Assembly: GCA_947044405.1 (NCBI GenBank)
Contig: CAMRHE010000067.1
Location: forward strand, 6,949,501 to 7,013,500
Direction of reading: 5' to 3'
DNA from: Leptodactylus fallax
Lineage: Eukaryota > Chordata > Amphibia > Anura > Leptodactylidae
DNA length: 64,000 nt
Shown piece by piece: positions 45,583-57,981 of the stretch (within the stretch, counting starts at the first letter, position 1; every line of letters starts with the position of its first letter). The notes below the pieces were generated by a model that saw nothing but the letters and a program-made list of their open reading frames with translations, searched no databases and was not told where the DNA came from. A program made the translations under genes and the position numbers.

Positions 45583-45654
45583 TGCTTACATTGGAACGCC
45601 TTTAAGATAAAAGATTAAAATTGCATCGGAAAAGTGTTCTTCTATTGTAATATA

Positions 45655-45860
45655 TAAATGGTTATATAGTTAATAAGGTTGAATCAAGGTCACAGGTCCA
45701 TCATGTTTAACCTATAACCCTACAGTGTTGATCCAGAGTAAGGCAAAAATCCCCACAAGGTAGGTGCCAATTACACCAAATTAGGTTGAAAATTTATTCC
45801 TGACTTCCAATTTAGCAATGAGAATAAAATCCTGGAATTTACAATTTGTCACAGGACATC
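45655..45860 (-). repeat. CR1/L2-type LINE 3' region, minus strand
   Basis: ATAGTTAATAAGGTTGAATC, GGTCCATCATGTTTAACCTA and AGTGTTGATCCAGAG correspond to the reverse of the LINE tail at 15760-16170 and extend past it. A small (CTAT)n run follows at 45886-45935. Confidence 0.6.
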
Positions 45861-45887
45861 TGGTTTGGATAAGTGGGTAGTTCGCTT

Positions 45888-45923
<36 letters not shown>

Positions 45924-45935
45924 CCTACCTACCAC

Positions 45936-46460
45936 ATTGTACATGGACCCTGAAGGGCTTTACAGTCCTTCCTTCTGGAGGAGAGCTAATTTACATACTT
46001 TTCCCAGAAAACACTTCCTTTAACACACCCTTCACCTACTTGCAGTCTCCACATGGAGAAGAGGTATGGCAAGAGACACATCAAAGGTTTCTCACCCCCA
46101 CAGCCATCCCCCTTGCTCGATACAGATGAGGGGCAAAAACTGTAAAACAGCTGTATACAGATGGGTATCTCTTAATTTTGGAGGAGACTTTGGGCTAAAG
46201 TCCTAAGTTGCATTCTTTAACGGCTTTCAAATTGACTTCTGGTCTACCTACCTACAGTGTAAGTGACTTCTGGACAACACTTAATATGTATACCCATGTA
46301 TATTGTAATATCATTTGCAGGTGTTATATAAGGGAAACCAAAAAGTTGGTACCATATTGGCAAAAAACAGTTTGTCCAAATAGTTATTTAACTCTTGATT
46401 GGACCGGTCCACTAAATTACCAGAAAACCTTTAGTACTTTCTACAGACAAAAAAAAACAA
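45936..46460. other. Unassigned intronic sequence
   Basis: No gene or clear repeat was recognised. Confidence 0.4.
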
Positions 46461-46891
46461 AAACATTTTGTCCTCTACACTAGGACATTTCATTCACATG
46501 ACTGGTGGGTCCAAAATATCCCAGTCTGACCCTGAGACTACATTCCCCCAACAAAAGATCCATCAGAAGACAAGTCCATTTGGAACTGACTTTGGAGCCC
46601 ATCACTTTTCTCTATGGTTTCTTTTCCAGGGTACACCCTGAAAACTATTGCCCGGACTGATGTCATATCTCTCTGCAGTCTCCTCTGATGGTAAAGCAGG
46701 AGTTAAACTGATTTTTACAGTGATCACATTTTTCTGGAACTAAAGTGAAACATAACATATGTTGGATTTTGTATTTTATATAGACTTAAAAAAAAATAAA
46801 AAAAAAATAAAGTAAACATTTTGTTCTGTACTGTAGGACATTTAATTAAAATGACTGGCGGGTCCAGAATATCCCAGCCTGACATCGAGAC
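46461..46891. repeat. Pair of 78-bp direct repeats
   Basis: 46461-46538 and 46814-46891 are about 80% alike. Both start AAACATTTTG and share GGACATTT, ATGACTGG and ATATCCCAG, and end GAGAC. The 275 bp between them is unassigned. Confidence 0.7.
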
Positions 46892-49369
46892 GCAGATAAA
46901 TATAAATATATAATGGCGGGATGAGTTATGAATGTCATTTATCAAGCCAAGGCTCACACCAAGAAAACAATGAAAAGGAAACACTCATAATGGCATTTTT
47001 TGTCTCTGCCTTTACAGACATAACGCTCTTCTATTTGCCATGGTCATATCAAGAACTCAGTGCCTCAATAAAACTTAATTAAAAACCACATTAAACATGT
47101 CTGAGGACTCCTCTTTTCAGAGATAAAGCCCCATGGAAATGTCTTTTTTATCCTATAATACTAAAAGTGCTATAATGAAACATTCCAACAATAATAGCTG
47201 AAAAAGAAAATTAGATTTGAAGTTGTGGAATGAGAAATTGTGCTGCAAGTCAAATAAATGCAGAAAGTTGACTTAGCTAAAATGAGCAAAGAGCATTTTA
47301 TTGGAAAATGTAATGGTAGACATTGTTAGGAGGGACGGTCTCTATTTGTTTAAACACCCGTGAACACCCGGACAAGTACAACACATCCGTCTTAAAAAAA
47401 AATTACACTGGAGGGTTAGATGGGTTCTCCTGGGATATATAAATAAAGTTGGGTATACACATTAGATATGTATCAGCTCAACTCACCGATTGCAACACGT
47501 CTGACTGATGTGGATGTGGGGCATCCGGAGATAAGGATCAGGTGGGAAGACTTCTACTGCCTGATCCTTTAGTTTTCAGGATGATAAGCCACTGCCAGAA
47601 AAGCTTGGCACCAGCTTTCTCTCTTCTCCCAGTTCAGAACACATACACCACTTGACCAGACCAAGCCAAGGGTGCATGTGTATGAAGGAGTCAGGTGAGA
47701 GAGCTGTTGACTGAATCATGTATGGTCTGGCTAACTAGTACTTATCTGATGTTGTGATAATCTTGGGAACTAGCATTGTGGGTCATAAGGAAGCAGTTTT
47801 TGTTGACTTGTACTCATCTATACACATGTTATATGCATATACAGTATAGAATACTATAGGCTGGGGCTACACAGGAGTTTGTCACCAGAGATTACTGTGT
47901 CACCCTTCCACAACTTCACTAATACAAGCAACAACTCAACTCCGACTCATGCTCCAACTCCAACTTATAGATGGCTGACAAAACTAATGGGGCTAAATAT
48001 TTATATAATATTGATAATTAGAATATGATATTATAATATCATTTAAATTAGTTAATCACTTTATTTGGAAGTAATTTTTTTTTAAGTAACTTTTTTCTGA
48101 CCAGCCCTGACTCTGACTCTACAACTCTGAATCCACATCCCTGAATGCAAGTCAATCCAACATAATAACTTAATACCTCATGGACCTCCATTGAGGTGGC
48201 ATTTTTTTTTTCATAGGCTCGCTACTTACTTCCTGAATTCAGCCCCAATCTGATGTTCAGTCTCACGGCTACCCCATTGTTGATGGGCTGCAGTGGTCAT
48301 GTCAGGTTGTCGAGACGTGAACCTGCAGTCAATCACTGGCCTCCGCTGTAAGGCCTGCAGCACTCATGTACAGCTGACGTGACATCACCGTTGAGGTGGC
48401 CTCAATGCTGAAGTGACCAGTCAGCGGGAACAAGCAACACCTGAGCACAAGGGGATTCGGGAGGTAGGTAGTGTTCCATTTGTTTGTTTTTTCCACACAT
48501 CCCCTGCCCATTGGTAACATTGGTGCCCATAAACTGGTTGCCAGTTTTTGGGTTGTCCTTCCTGAGACCGCTTTTGGTAGGTACCAACCACTGCATACTG
48601 GGAACACCCCAGAAAACCTAATATTTAGAACTCGAATTCGACTCTTGTAAAAGTAGCTTGCCCATTTATTTCTTCCAAGACTTCAACTTTGAGAACTGAC
48701 TGTACATTCACTACCTAATATATCCCATCCCTAGACTGGTGCTATAGGCATGAGATGACAATGTTATCCACTTCTCCAGTTTTTATGTGATGGCTGCTGT
48801 TAAATATTATTAGATTTCAATATACATGACCTGTAAGGGTTAAGTCTATTCTGCTGACAACACTCTTGTATCTTATGGTGCATGGGTGTGGGTACAGTAC
48901 ACTATTTTAGTGTTGTCCAAATACAGATGTAAAATGTATAAGGATGCTGGGGAACACCCCCTCTCAGGAATATAAGTGATTGACAGACACACATGTCTGG
49001 GTCTTTCGACCTTTCTTGCTGTCTGTCTACTTCCTCTGACGCCTGGAGAAGACCAACACAAATGGATGAATAAGCATGAACCAAGATGTCTGCGAGAGAA
49101 CCAGCTTGAAGAAACCTGAACTTCTCCCATGATGTAAGACATTGACTGATATTTCTGATATTCTGGAAGTTTTCCCTGTATCTGTTTTTCCATGAAGACT
49201 TCAATAAATTTCCATGTTTTTATAAGAACCTGAATCCTCCAATAATGTTACCTGAAGCTGAATCCTCTAATAATGTCAACACGTGATTAAGAATTCACTT
49301 AAGCGTAGAGTAAAAATGCTAGAATATTTTTGGCTGAGAAACACTAAAAAAAAAGTGTTGGCGACCTGA
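46892..49369. other. Unassigned intronic sequence
   Basis: Frames at 48329-48607 and 48873-49204 show no motif. A small direct repeat (CTGAATCCTC, TAATGT) lies near 49229-49280. Confidence 0.4.
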
Positions 49370-50000
49370 GATTATGTTGTGCTGTATAAAGATTTCATTG
49401 ATTTCCTTCCTTGGCAGTGTGATGATAAGTGTCAGGCTGACTTCACTATTGTCTGCTCTCCTGGTACACATCAGGTTAATAAGCACTGACATTTTCTTGC
49501 TTAATTTTTTTTTAGTGTTAACAGCCCTGGGTACATAGTCTCTTTGCAGCCATGTGCATTCAGAGCAGATCACGTGCCAATCTTAGCCGGCGTACAAGTC
49601 TCGCACATCGCGCCCAGAGCTGTTTGTTCATCAGGTGCTGTGACAATTTTCAAATGGCATTATACATCAAAGGATGGAAGATATGGCGGAGCTCTGATGA
49701 TGGATATACACAGTGCCATTCACAGATACATCACATCGGCATCGTGCCAATTATGGACGAGGACTAGCGTCTTCTTAGGTGGCAAGGTCACTCATACACA
49801 AACAGCCTTTCACAATTTGCCAGCGAATCATCCACCAATTTGATGGCTAATGCACGTCTTGCGGAAACAGATGATGATGCAAATGGCTCTTTCAGAGCTG
49901 TCGTTCCTTTGTTTTTCCGCCTTTGTTTTATAATCATCATTGTTGGGATTTTTGCACATAGTTTGTACACAAGGAAATGCATAAACTGAAAGCACGAATT
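49370..50000. other. Candidate conserved non-coding element
   Basis: It is CpG-bearing and repeat-free (AGCCGGCGTACAAG, CACATCGCGCCCAG). A perfect octamer ATGCAAAT lies at 49877-49884, inside GATGATGCAAATGG. Overlapping frames here have no family motif and no splice support. The call is an impression of enhancer-like texture. Confidence 0.35.
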
Positions 50001-50614
50001 TAATGCTGCGACGTAGAAGTAAGCAAAATGATATTAAAGTAAGATGACGCAGTAATGGTTTATAATTATTATATATTATGTTATTGTGATTTAAAGAAAC
50101 TGTCCATGATTTTAAAAAGGCTTTTATTCCAGAAACAGCGCCGCTCTTCGCCATGGTCTGCATCTGGTACTGCAATATCTATGGACAAGAGTCGCCATTT
50201 TTCAGACCTTTTTTTAATATATAGTAACTTTTAAAGACTTGACGTTGAAGCAAGAACTCTCTGGTGATTTCTGTTTGTGCAACTACGGATTATAATACTT
50301 AAAATTGACTAGTTAATCCAAATGGAAACATTCAAGAGGTATTTCTAGTTCAGACATTTACAGCATATTCATATAAATATGGATAGTTGCATCGCTGGCT
50401 GTGCTATGCTGTTTCCATAATATCCATTTACTTCTATATGGGTTATGGATACATCGTAGCGCAGTCAACTGAGATATTTCCATGATCCCAGACACCTCTG
50501 GCTGATTCCAGGTGGGACAGGTTCAAGGAACCCCATTGTAGAGATTGGTCCATACGGCCATATTCATACTTACCAATATTTTTATTGCCATAATCTGGGC
50601 ATGTATGGCCCATC
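50001..50614. other. Unassigned intronic sequence
   Basis: Nothing supportable before the hAT element. Confidence 0.4.
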
Positions 50615-50622
50615 CCCTAGAC

Positions 50623-51537
50623 CCGTGATGGCGAACCTATGGCACGCGTGCCAGAGAGGGCACGCAGAGCCCTCTCAGCTGGCACGCGCGCCGTCGCCAT
50701 GATCGCTCACTAATGGGGAATCCGGTACAGGATTCCCTATTAGTGAGCGATCGCGTCTTTCGGCTGAGCTGTCAGTGTAGGCCATGGTCCGAACCGCGGC
50801 CTACACTGACTGCAGAGTGTAACCTCTGCCCCGACGCAGGCGTGATGACGTCAGTCATCAGCGCACGCGAGCGGAATGAGGAGGAGGAGGACGTTCTTCG
50901 TGGGACTGCAGCTCTTCATGGGACTAGGTAAGTAATATAAACTACTGTGTGGGGGGCCTACTGTGAAGCATAAACTACTGTGTGGGGCCCCACTGTGAAG
51001 CATCTAATACTGTGTGGGGCCCCACTGTGAAGCATCTAATACTGTGCGGGGCCCCACTGTGAAGCATCTAATACTGTGTGGGGCCCCACTGTGAAGCATC
51101 TAATACTGTGCGGGGCCCCACTGTGAAGCATATAATACTGTGTGGGGCCCCACTGTGAAGCATATAATACTGTGTGGGGCCCCACTGTGAAGCATATACT
51201 ACTGTGTGGGGCCCCACTGTAAAGCATAAACTACTATGTGGGGGCTCACTGTGGAGCATATAATACTGTCTGGGGGCCATTCTGGAGTATATAGTACTAT
51301 CTGGGGGCCACTTCAGATCGAATTGTACTATGTGGGGGCCCTTCACTATTTATATCACACAGTATCTGTTTTATAGCAGATGTGATATTATTACAGGCTG
51401 TAATAACATTGCACGGTCAATATAAAACAGATCCTGGTTAATTTAAGGTTAAATTGCCGTGTTGGCACTTTGCGATAAATTAGTGGGTTTTGGGTTGCAG
51501 TTTGGGCACTCGGTCTCTAAAAGGTTCGCCATCACTG
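50623..51537. mobile_element. Non-autonomous hAT element (915 bp) with an internal minisatellite
   Basis: The 8-bp duplication CCCTAGAC is exact at 50615-50622 and 51538-51545. The ends are CCGTGATGGCGAACCTATGG and, in reverse, CAGTGATGGCGAACCTTTTA, matching a hAT terminus known from several vertebrates. Inside are a 23-bp stem with one mismatch (50701-50752), a 13-bp perfect stem (about 50770-50810) and a 32-bp tandem array. No transposase frame is present. Confidence 0.9.
50936..51345. repeat. Minisatellite, 32-bp unit, about 12-13 copies, inside the hAT element
   Basis: The unit contains ACTGTGAAGCATATAATACT and GTGTGGGGCCCC. The central copies are near identical and the outer ones, especially to the right, are degenerate. 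The minus-strand frames through it are repeat artefacts. Confidence 0.95.
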
Positions 51538-51545
51538 CCCTAGAC

Positions 51546-53279
51546 CATCCTCAATAGGTCTGAATCAGGGTATTTAAATGGTTACTAGCTTCACAACTTT
51601 ACAACGTTTTACAATGTTTCATTTAATAGAGTATGTGATTCTAGACCAAATACAGTACATGTGATTCTAGACCAAAATGTAATTTATTTTATTTAAAAAT
51701 GTTGCCGTTTTCCACCTGAAAAATCTCTCTAAAATTCCTGCCACAAGGTGTCTCCCTCCTTCCTCATTTGCTATTCACTCCCTGTCACTAGGGAAGTACC
51801 CTCTTTAGAATCCAAAAGGCTCTAGACAGGAACACAGGAAGTTAAGGGGGAAGGACAGCTCTCTCTTTGCAGCCTCTGGAGGGTTATATACAGCTTTCCC
51901 TGACTGAACACTGCAGAGAAAGATGTCTGCAGCTTCTCAAACCTCACAGTGAGCGTAAGGAGAGTCTATCTACACCTGACTAGCTGCTTGTGTTATTGTG
52001 GATGGGAAGTTAGTCCTAGACAGCAGCTCTCTTGTGCTCAGAGTTCTCTTTTTTTGTGTCAGGAATCTTTTTACCTACATCATAATCTGGATTTGGAGTC
52101 CACTGTCCCTGGACCTACTATATCACAGCCCCATAGGCTTTCTCAGCTATATGTTTGTTATTTTACAGTTATTCATGGCAGAAGTACATGTAAAGAAAAT
52201 AGAAGTAGTAATATGGGATAGGGGAGTGGCAAACTAGCTCCGTACTGTACACGACCCCTGCCTCAGAGAGACGTGCAAAATGTGCTGCAACCAAAATGCT
52301 ACTATTAGCTGCAGTAAAACTATTAGGACACCACATATTAAGGCTTATACAGCAAGACAACATATTGCCCAGAAAGACCCTTTAAACTTTTGATGAAAAC
52401 TGAGGTACCCTTTAAGGGACCATCCCAAATGGTTTCTTAAACCCCACCCATTTTAAGTTAGGACAAGCCAAATATCCTGGGATTGCTTCTATAAATTAAA
52501 GGGCATCTTCTTTCCATACAGCCTGTAAGCAATCTGTAGAATCCATATCCCATCTGTTATCACATGTAGATAAAAATCTAGATAAACAAATACAGGCTAA
52601 CATACAATACAATATGGAATAAGCTGCACTTTGTTTTTTGCATTGTATTTTCTTACTACATGTGAATGAGGCTTGAATTACTATAGTCCATTTTTTCTCA
52701 TATAATACAGAATATGACCTAATATCCGCATTTCATACTTCTGACCCAGCACAGAGACAAATGCCACGACCTTTTAGTGTAACTCTGATTCAATATCAAT
52801 TATCGGATAACAATGATAATGTAATGTTGTATCCGCCATTTGTATCCGTGATTTCATCGTCATAGTCGGAGAATCTTCTATACTTAGCACATTTGTCTTT
52901 CCTCTGCCTCTAACATTACACAGATGAGTTCTGTATTATGCCACTAAGGTTTCATTGCATCTCATTCTAAAAGCCTCCTATATCTGCAACACATTACTAT
53001 TTGTGAATGAAGGTAGAAACATATCTGAATGTAAGGGACTGAAGAAGAAAAACCTTTCAGGCCATTCGTGCTATTTATCAGAGAGAAAATGGCGAACAAA
53101 AGAAGAGTCATTTAGAAGAAATAGGAACGTTAGAGGAGCATTATGGTAATTCTGTAAGTAGTGTCCATAATGTACCGAGAAAAGGAGGAAAAACTTTAAG
53201 AGGCATTTAAATACTTAGAAAACTCTGAATGTTCCTTTCTCATTCAAGCCAAGAAGAGAAAAAAAAAACTGGCGTAAGA
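51546..53279. other. Unassigned intronic sequence
   Basis: No exon was recognised. There is a small direct repeat near 51632-51680 (GTGATTCTAGACCAAA twice). 52760-53160 is repeat-free and may contain conserved sequence. Confidence 0.35.
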
Positions 53280-53610
53280 TATGAAGGTTACGTGATTGAT
53301 TCTAATTCTGATGTGAATTATATGATGAGCAGTGTTTCCTGTTAATGAAATTCTGCCTGATAACAGCGCTCTCAGATGAAAGTCAGAACACAATGCCTAA
53401 GAAGAAGCTGCAGCCCATTGCTAATTTACTGCAAGTCCATTAGCTCCCAGAACAGGATATTTAAAACGTTTGTGAGCGCCTTGGAAATGGAATTAGGATT
53501 TGCATTTCATTTTGGTTGCATTAATAACAAAAAAAACGATGGAATGTGTAACTTGAGGCTTACAGGCGGAATTCTCAATTTAATTTAATTTCTATTTTTC
53601 TTATCAAAGA
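53280..53610. other. Candidate conserved non-coding element
   Basis: An octamer ATTTGCAT lies at 53498-53505 within GGATTTGCATTTC, with TGCATTAATAAC nearby. No repeat signature and no splice-bounded frame. Impression only. Confidence 0.3.
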
Positions 53611-53689
53611 AAGTTTATGGTGGAGGGAAAGAGATAAAATAGTCTGATATTGGGACTGGCAATCCTAATCAGAATCTGGCAGGGTTGTG

Positions 53690-53990
53690 GGTGGTATATA
53701 GCAATATTTAGGAGTACAGTGGGACTTACACTGCAAGTATTTCCTGCACTTCCTATGGCTATTAATAGCCATACTTCCCAACTAACAGGTGCAACGCCTC
53801 TAACTGTGTGCATGCCCACTTTGGCCCCAACCCAATGTTGGGTTCCAATGTGCCTCTACACAGTAATAAGCTCCTTTAGTGGCCCCTTAATGCCTCCATA
53901 CTGTATCATGCCCCCTTGTGCTCTACACAGTATAATATTGTGGCTGCCACACACTATAATGCTCCCTCATTAAGTACCTTACACGGTATA
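53690..53990. repeat. Degenerate tandem repeat related to the hAT-internal minisatellites
   Basis: CACAGTATAATATTGTGGC, CACTATAATGCTCCCTC and CACGGTATAATGCTCCCTC recur about every 30 bp. Read in reverse they resemble the CATTATACTGTG motif at 20093-20240. Confidence 0.6.
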
Positions 53991-54209
53991 ATGCTCCCTC
54001 GTCATGGTTTCCAAGCAACATACAAGCAAGGATATGTTATTACAAAATATGGGAAATTGTTACATTAGTAGCAAAGAATATCCAAGGCTAAATGATGAAT
54101 TTTAGGGGTGAGTATAAGAAAATTTGTAATATTTCTTATCAGAGAGAAATCTCATTCTGAACCTATCAGGCTGTTTCCCTGCTCCCCCTCCCTCTGATAA
54201 ACTGCCTTA

Positions 54210-54454
54210 GGCTCTATTCAGATCATGTTTTTTTCCATCTGTTTAAAGGATGCAAAAAAAAGGATGCAAACTGATGGTCATCTGGTTACACAGACAATGT
54301 TAAAAAAAAAAAAAAAATGGATCCATTTCTGTCCGTTTTTTAGATGGACGCAAAAAACGGACAGAAATTATCTGGTTTTTTTTTGTTTTTTTTTTAACAT
54401 TGATGTCTATGTAAACAGATGTAAAAAATAAAAAATGCGATCTGAATAGAGCTC
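54210..54454. mobile_element. Foldback MITE (about 245 bp)
   Basis: The left GGCTCTATTCAGATCATG and right, in reverse, AGCTCTATTCAGATCGC are inverted ends. Inner arms CCGTTTTTTAGATGG and ACGGACAGAAAT pair around 54335-54365. A poly-A run lies at 54301-54317. Confidence 0.6.
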
Positions 54455-54601
54455 TACACTGGGAAAATCCCTGCTATATCCAGTCTCGATACTGACTGTA
54501 GGTCACATAACTCAGATGACTTGTGTTTATAGAAGTCTATAGAGAGAAAGGGGAGGAACTGTGCAGGAAGTGCAGGAGACAGAACAACACACACAAGCTT
54601 A

Positions 54602-54862
54602 TGCTAGGTTCACGATAGCGTTCGTGTTTCCGTCCTTCAGGTCCGCATGCGGATCCAAAAGATGGAAACCCTGTCTGCTTAAAAAGCTGTTACATATGGA
54701 AACTCACAGACTCCATTGACTATAATGGGGTCCTTCGTGTTTCAGTATAGTTATTTCAGTATAAAATCGGCAGAAAAAAAAAAAAGTCCTCCTTACAGGA
54801 CTTTTCTCTCCACTGATGTTAAGCGGAATCTGGGACGGATTGGGATTAGTGTGAGCCTAGTG
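54602..54862. mobile_element. MITE (PIF/Harbinger-like), 261 bp
   Basis: TTA flanks both sides (54599-54601 and 54863-54865). The ends are TGCTAGGTTCAC and, in reverse, CACTAGGCTCAC. It contains CATTGACTATAATGGGGTCC, shared with 31050-31270. Confidence 0.6.
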
Positions 54863-54887
54863 TTAGTCTAATTTTGGAGATGAATAG

Positions 54888-55195
54888 AAACTTCCTATCA
54901 CTACCTAAGCACTTTACTCACATGAGTACAGTACAGTACTTCTCTATGTATGTCCTGCATGGTTCTGAGGCCGTTTCTGAGTTAGAGACAGTTATAGAGC
55001 AGATTCTCCTTTGCTCAATGTCTGTAGTATATGGCAGCTGGTCTCCATCCATTAGCTCAGAGAGGAATGAAAGCTATGGATCCAACATGCACTGGGGAAA
55101 CTGCTAAAAACTGCAAAATATAATCAAATGGACAGATATTGTGTTACTTCTCATGTATATACACATAGCAGCTTATCCTAAAAAGTCACAAAGCT
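54888..55195. repeat. Dispersed repeat B, copy 2
   Basis: It is homologous to 19335-19630 along its length, in the same orientation. Confidence 0.6.
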
Positions 55196-55902
55196 GTATT
55201 TCTAAAGCAATGTATTTAGGAAAACTCTTGAATTTACATAAGCTAGCAGTATAGATAAGATCCTTGAGATGGAATACCCTTTAACTCTCCAATTACTATT
55301 TTATTTATGTCCTTACAACTAAAGGTATCATTTCTTTTCAAACATTTTCCCTTTGATCCCTTTCCTGCCCTTCCCTATGTTTTTGATAATAAATTTTTAT
55401 TTGACACCTCAGCAAGCAGTACAGCTAATAGACAATAATATCGAAGCACAGCAGGTCACTATTACAATTCGTGTCAATTATATTAATACAGAATAGCAAA
55501 ATTACAGTAAGCAATAAAGCGAACAAAAGAAAAACAACTATATAAAATCCAATTTTCCTTTTCACTGAGGATCTTACCACATTATCCTAATTGACGTCCC
55601 TGACAATCCCATCACACCTATGTCTCCCTTTCGCTTTATTCTTCAGCTCTTCTCAGTCTACCTATGAAATGCTCCTGTAAATACCACTTGGTATATTTGT
55701 AAAAATGAAGAGTAATAAATGACCTCTGTTGCCTTGCCATCTACACCCAGTCAGAACAATTGGTCATCTATAAATCTTTAGGATAGGTCATCAATATCAA
55801 TTTGGCTGGGGTCCGACCTTAACCTATCAGCTGTTTGCCAACGTTACAGTTTACAAAAACTAAAAAGCTCTGTAAACTATTTAGCGGCCAGAAAATGCAC
55901 TA
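55196..55902. other. Unassigned intronic sequence
   Basis: No gene was recognised. A possible family D scrap lies near 55775-55850 (TTTAGGATAGGTCATCAATA). Confidence 0.35.
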
Positions 55903-57981
55903 CAGCCATTACATAGTGTACAGAGCTGTAATGAGATTGCTCGCAGTAACTTTCTCAGCCACTACGTAGTGTACAGAGCTGTAATGAGAATGCTCGCAGT
56001 AACTTTCTCAGCCATTACACAGTGTACAGAGCTGTAATGAGATTGCTTGCAGTAACTTTCTCAGCCATTACACAGTGTACAGAGCTGTAATGAGATTGCT
56101 TGCAGTAACTTTCTCATCCACTACGTAGTGTACAGAGCTGTAATGAGAATGCTCACAGTAACTTTCTCAGCCATTACACAGTGTTCAGAGCTGTAAAGAG
56201 AATGCTCGCAGTAACTTTCTCAGCCACTATGTAGTGTACAGAGCTGTAATGAGATTGCTTGCAGTAACTTTCTCAGCCACTATGTAGTGTACAGAGCTGT
56301 AATGAGATTGCTTGCAGTAATTTTCTCAGCCACTCCGTAGTGTACAGAACTGTAATGAGAATGCTCGCAGTAACTTTCTCAGCCATTACACAGTGTTCAG
56401 AGCTGTAATGAGATTGCTCGCAGTAACTTTCTCAGCCACTATGTAGTGTTCAGAGCTGTAATGAGATTGCTTGCAGTAACTTTCTCAGCCACTAGTAGTG
56501 TACAGAGCTGTAATGAGAATGCTCACAGTAACTTTCTCAGCCATTACACAGTGTACAGAGCTGTAATGAGATTGCTCGCAGTAACTTTCTCAGCCACTAT
56601 GTAGTGTACAGAGCTGTAATGAGAATGCTCTCAGTAACTTTCTCAGCCATTACACAGTGTACAGAGCTGTAATGAGATTGCTCGCAGTAACTTTCTCAGC
56701 CACTATGTAGTGTTCAGAGCTGTAATGAGATTGCTTGCAGTAACTTTCTCAGCCACTACATAGTGTACAGAGCTGTAATGAGATTGCTTGCAGTAACTTT
56801 CTCAGCCACTATGTAGTGTTCAGAGCTGTAATGAGATTGCTCACAGTAACTTTCTCAGCCACTACGTAGTGTACAGAGCTGTAATGAGATTGCTCACAGT
56901 AACTTTCTCAGCCACTATGTAGTGTTCAGAGCTGTAATGAGATTGCTTGCAGTAACTTTCTCAGCCATTACACAGTGTACAGAGCTGTAATGAGATTGCT
57001 TGCAGTAATTTTCTCAGCCACTCCGTAGTGTACAGAGCTGTAATGAGAATGCTCACAGTAACTTTCTCAGCCATTACACAGTGTTCAGAGCTGTAATGAG
57101 AATGCTCACAGTAACTTTCTCAGTCACTATGTAGTGTACAGAGCTGTAATGAGATTGCTTGCAGTAACTTTCTCAGCCACTATGTAGTGTTCAGAGCTGT
57201 AATGAGATTGCTTGCAGTAACTTTCTCAGCCACTCCGTAGTGTACAGAGCTGTAATGAGAATGCTCGCAGTAACTTTCTCAGTCACTATGTAGTGTACAG
57301 AGCTGTAATGAGATTGCTTGCAGTAACTTTCTCAGCCATTACACAGTGTACAGAGCTGTAATGAGATTGCTTGCAGTAACTTTCTCAGCCATTACACAGT
57401 GTACAGAGCTGTAATGAGATTGCTTGCAGTAACTTTCTCAGCCATTACACAGTGTACAGAGCTGTAATGAGATTGCTTGCAGTAACTTTCTCAGCCACTA
57501 TGTAGTGTACAGAGCTGTAATGAGATTGCTCGCAGTAACTTTCTCAGCCACTATGTAGTGTTCAGAGCTGTAATGAGATTGCTCGCAGTAACTTTCTCAG
57601 CCACTATGTAGTGTTCAGAGCTGTAATGAGATTGCTTGCAGTAACTTTCTCAGCCATTAAACAGTGTACAGAGCTGTAATGAGACTGCTTGCAGTAACTT
57701 TCTCAGCCACTATGTAGTGTACAGAGCTGTAATGAGATTGCTTGCAGTAACTTTCTCAGCCACTCCGTAGTGTACAGAGCTGTAATGAGAATGCTCGCAG
57801 TAACTTTCTCAGCCACTCCGTAGTGTACAGAGCTGTAATGAGAATGCTCGCAGCAACTTTCTCAGCCATTACACAGTGTACAGAGCTGTAATGAGAATGC
57901 TCGCAGTAACTTTCTCAGCCATTACACAGTGTTCAGAGCTGTAATGAGAATGCTCACAGTAACTTTCTCAGCCACTATGTA
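55903..57981. repeat. 53-bp satellite array, left block (about 39 copies)
   Basis: The unit, measured from successive CAGAGCTG at 55921 and 55974, is 53 bp. It holds GTGTACAGAGCTGTAATGAG, then ATTGCTTGCAGTAACTTTCT. Common variants are CACTATGTAGTG, CACTACGTAGTG, CACTCCGTAGTG and CATTACACAGTG, and GATTGCTTGC versus GAATGCTCAC. The units abut with no spacers, and 53 is not a multiple of 3. Confidence 0.97.

Noticed and set aside
51036..51346. Minus-strand repetitive frames over 50.9-51.3 kb
   Set aside because: They are translations of the 32-bp minisatellite inside the hAT element.
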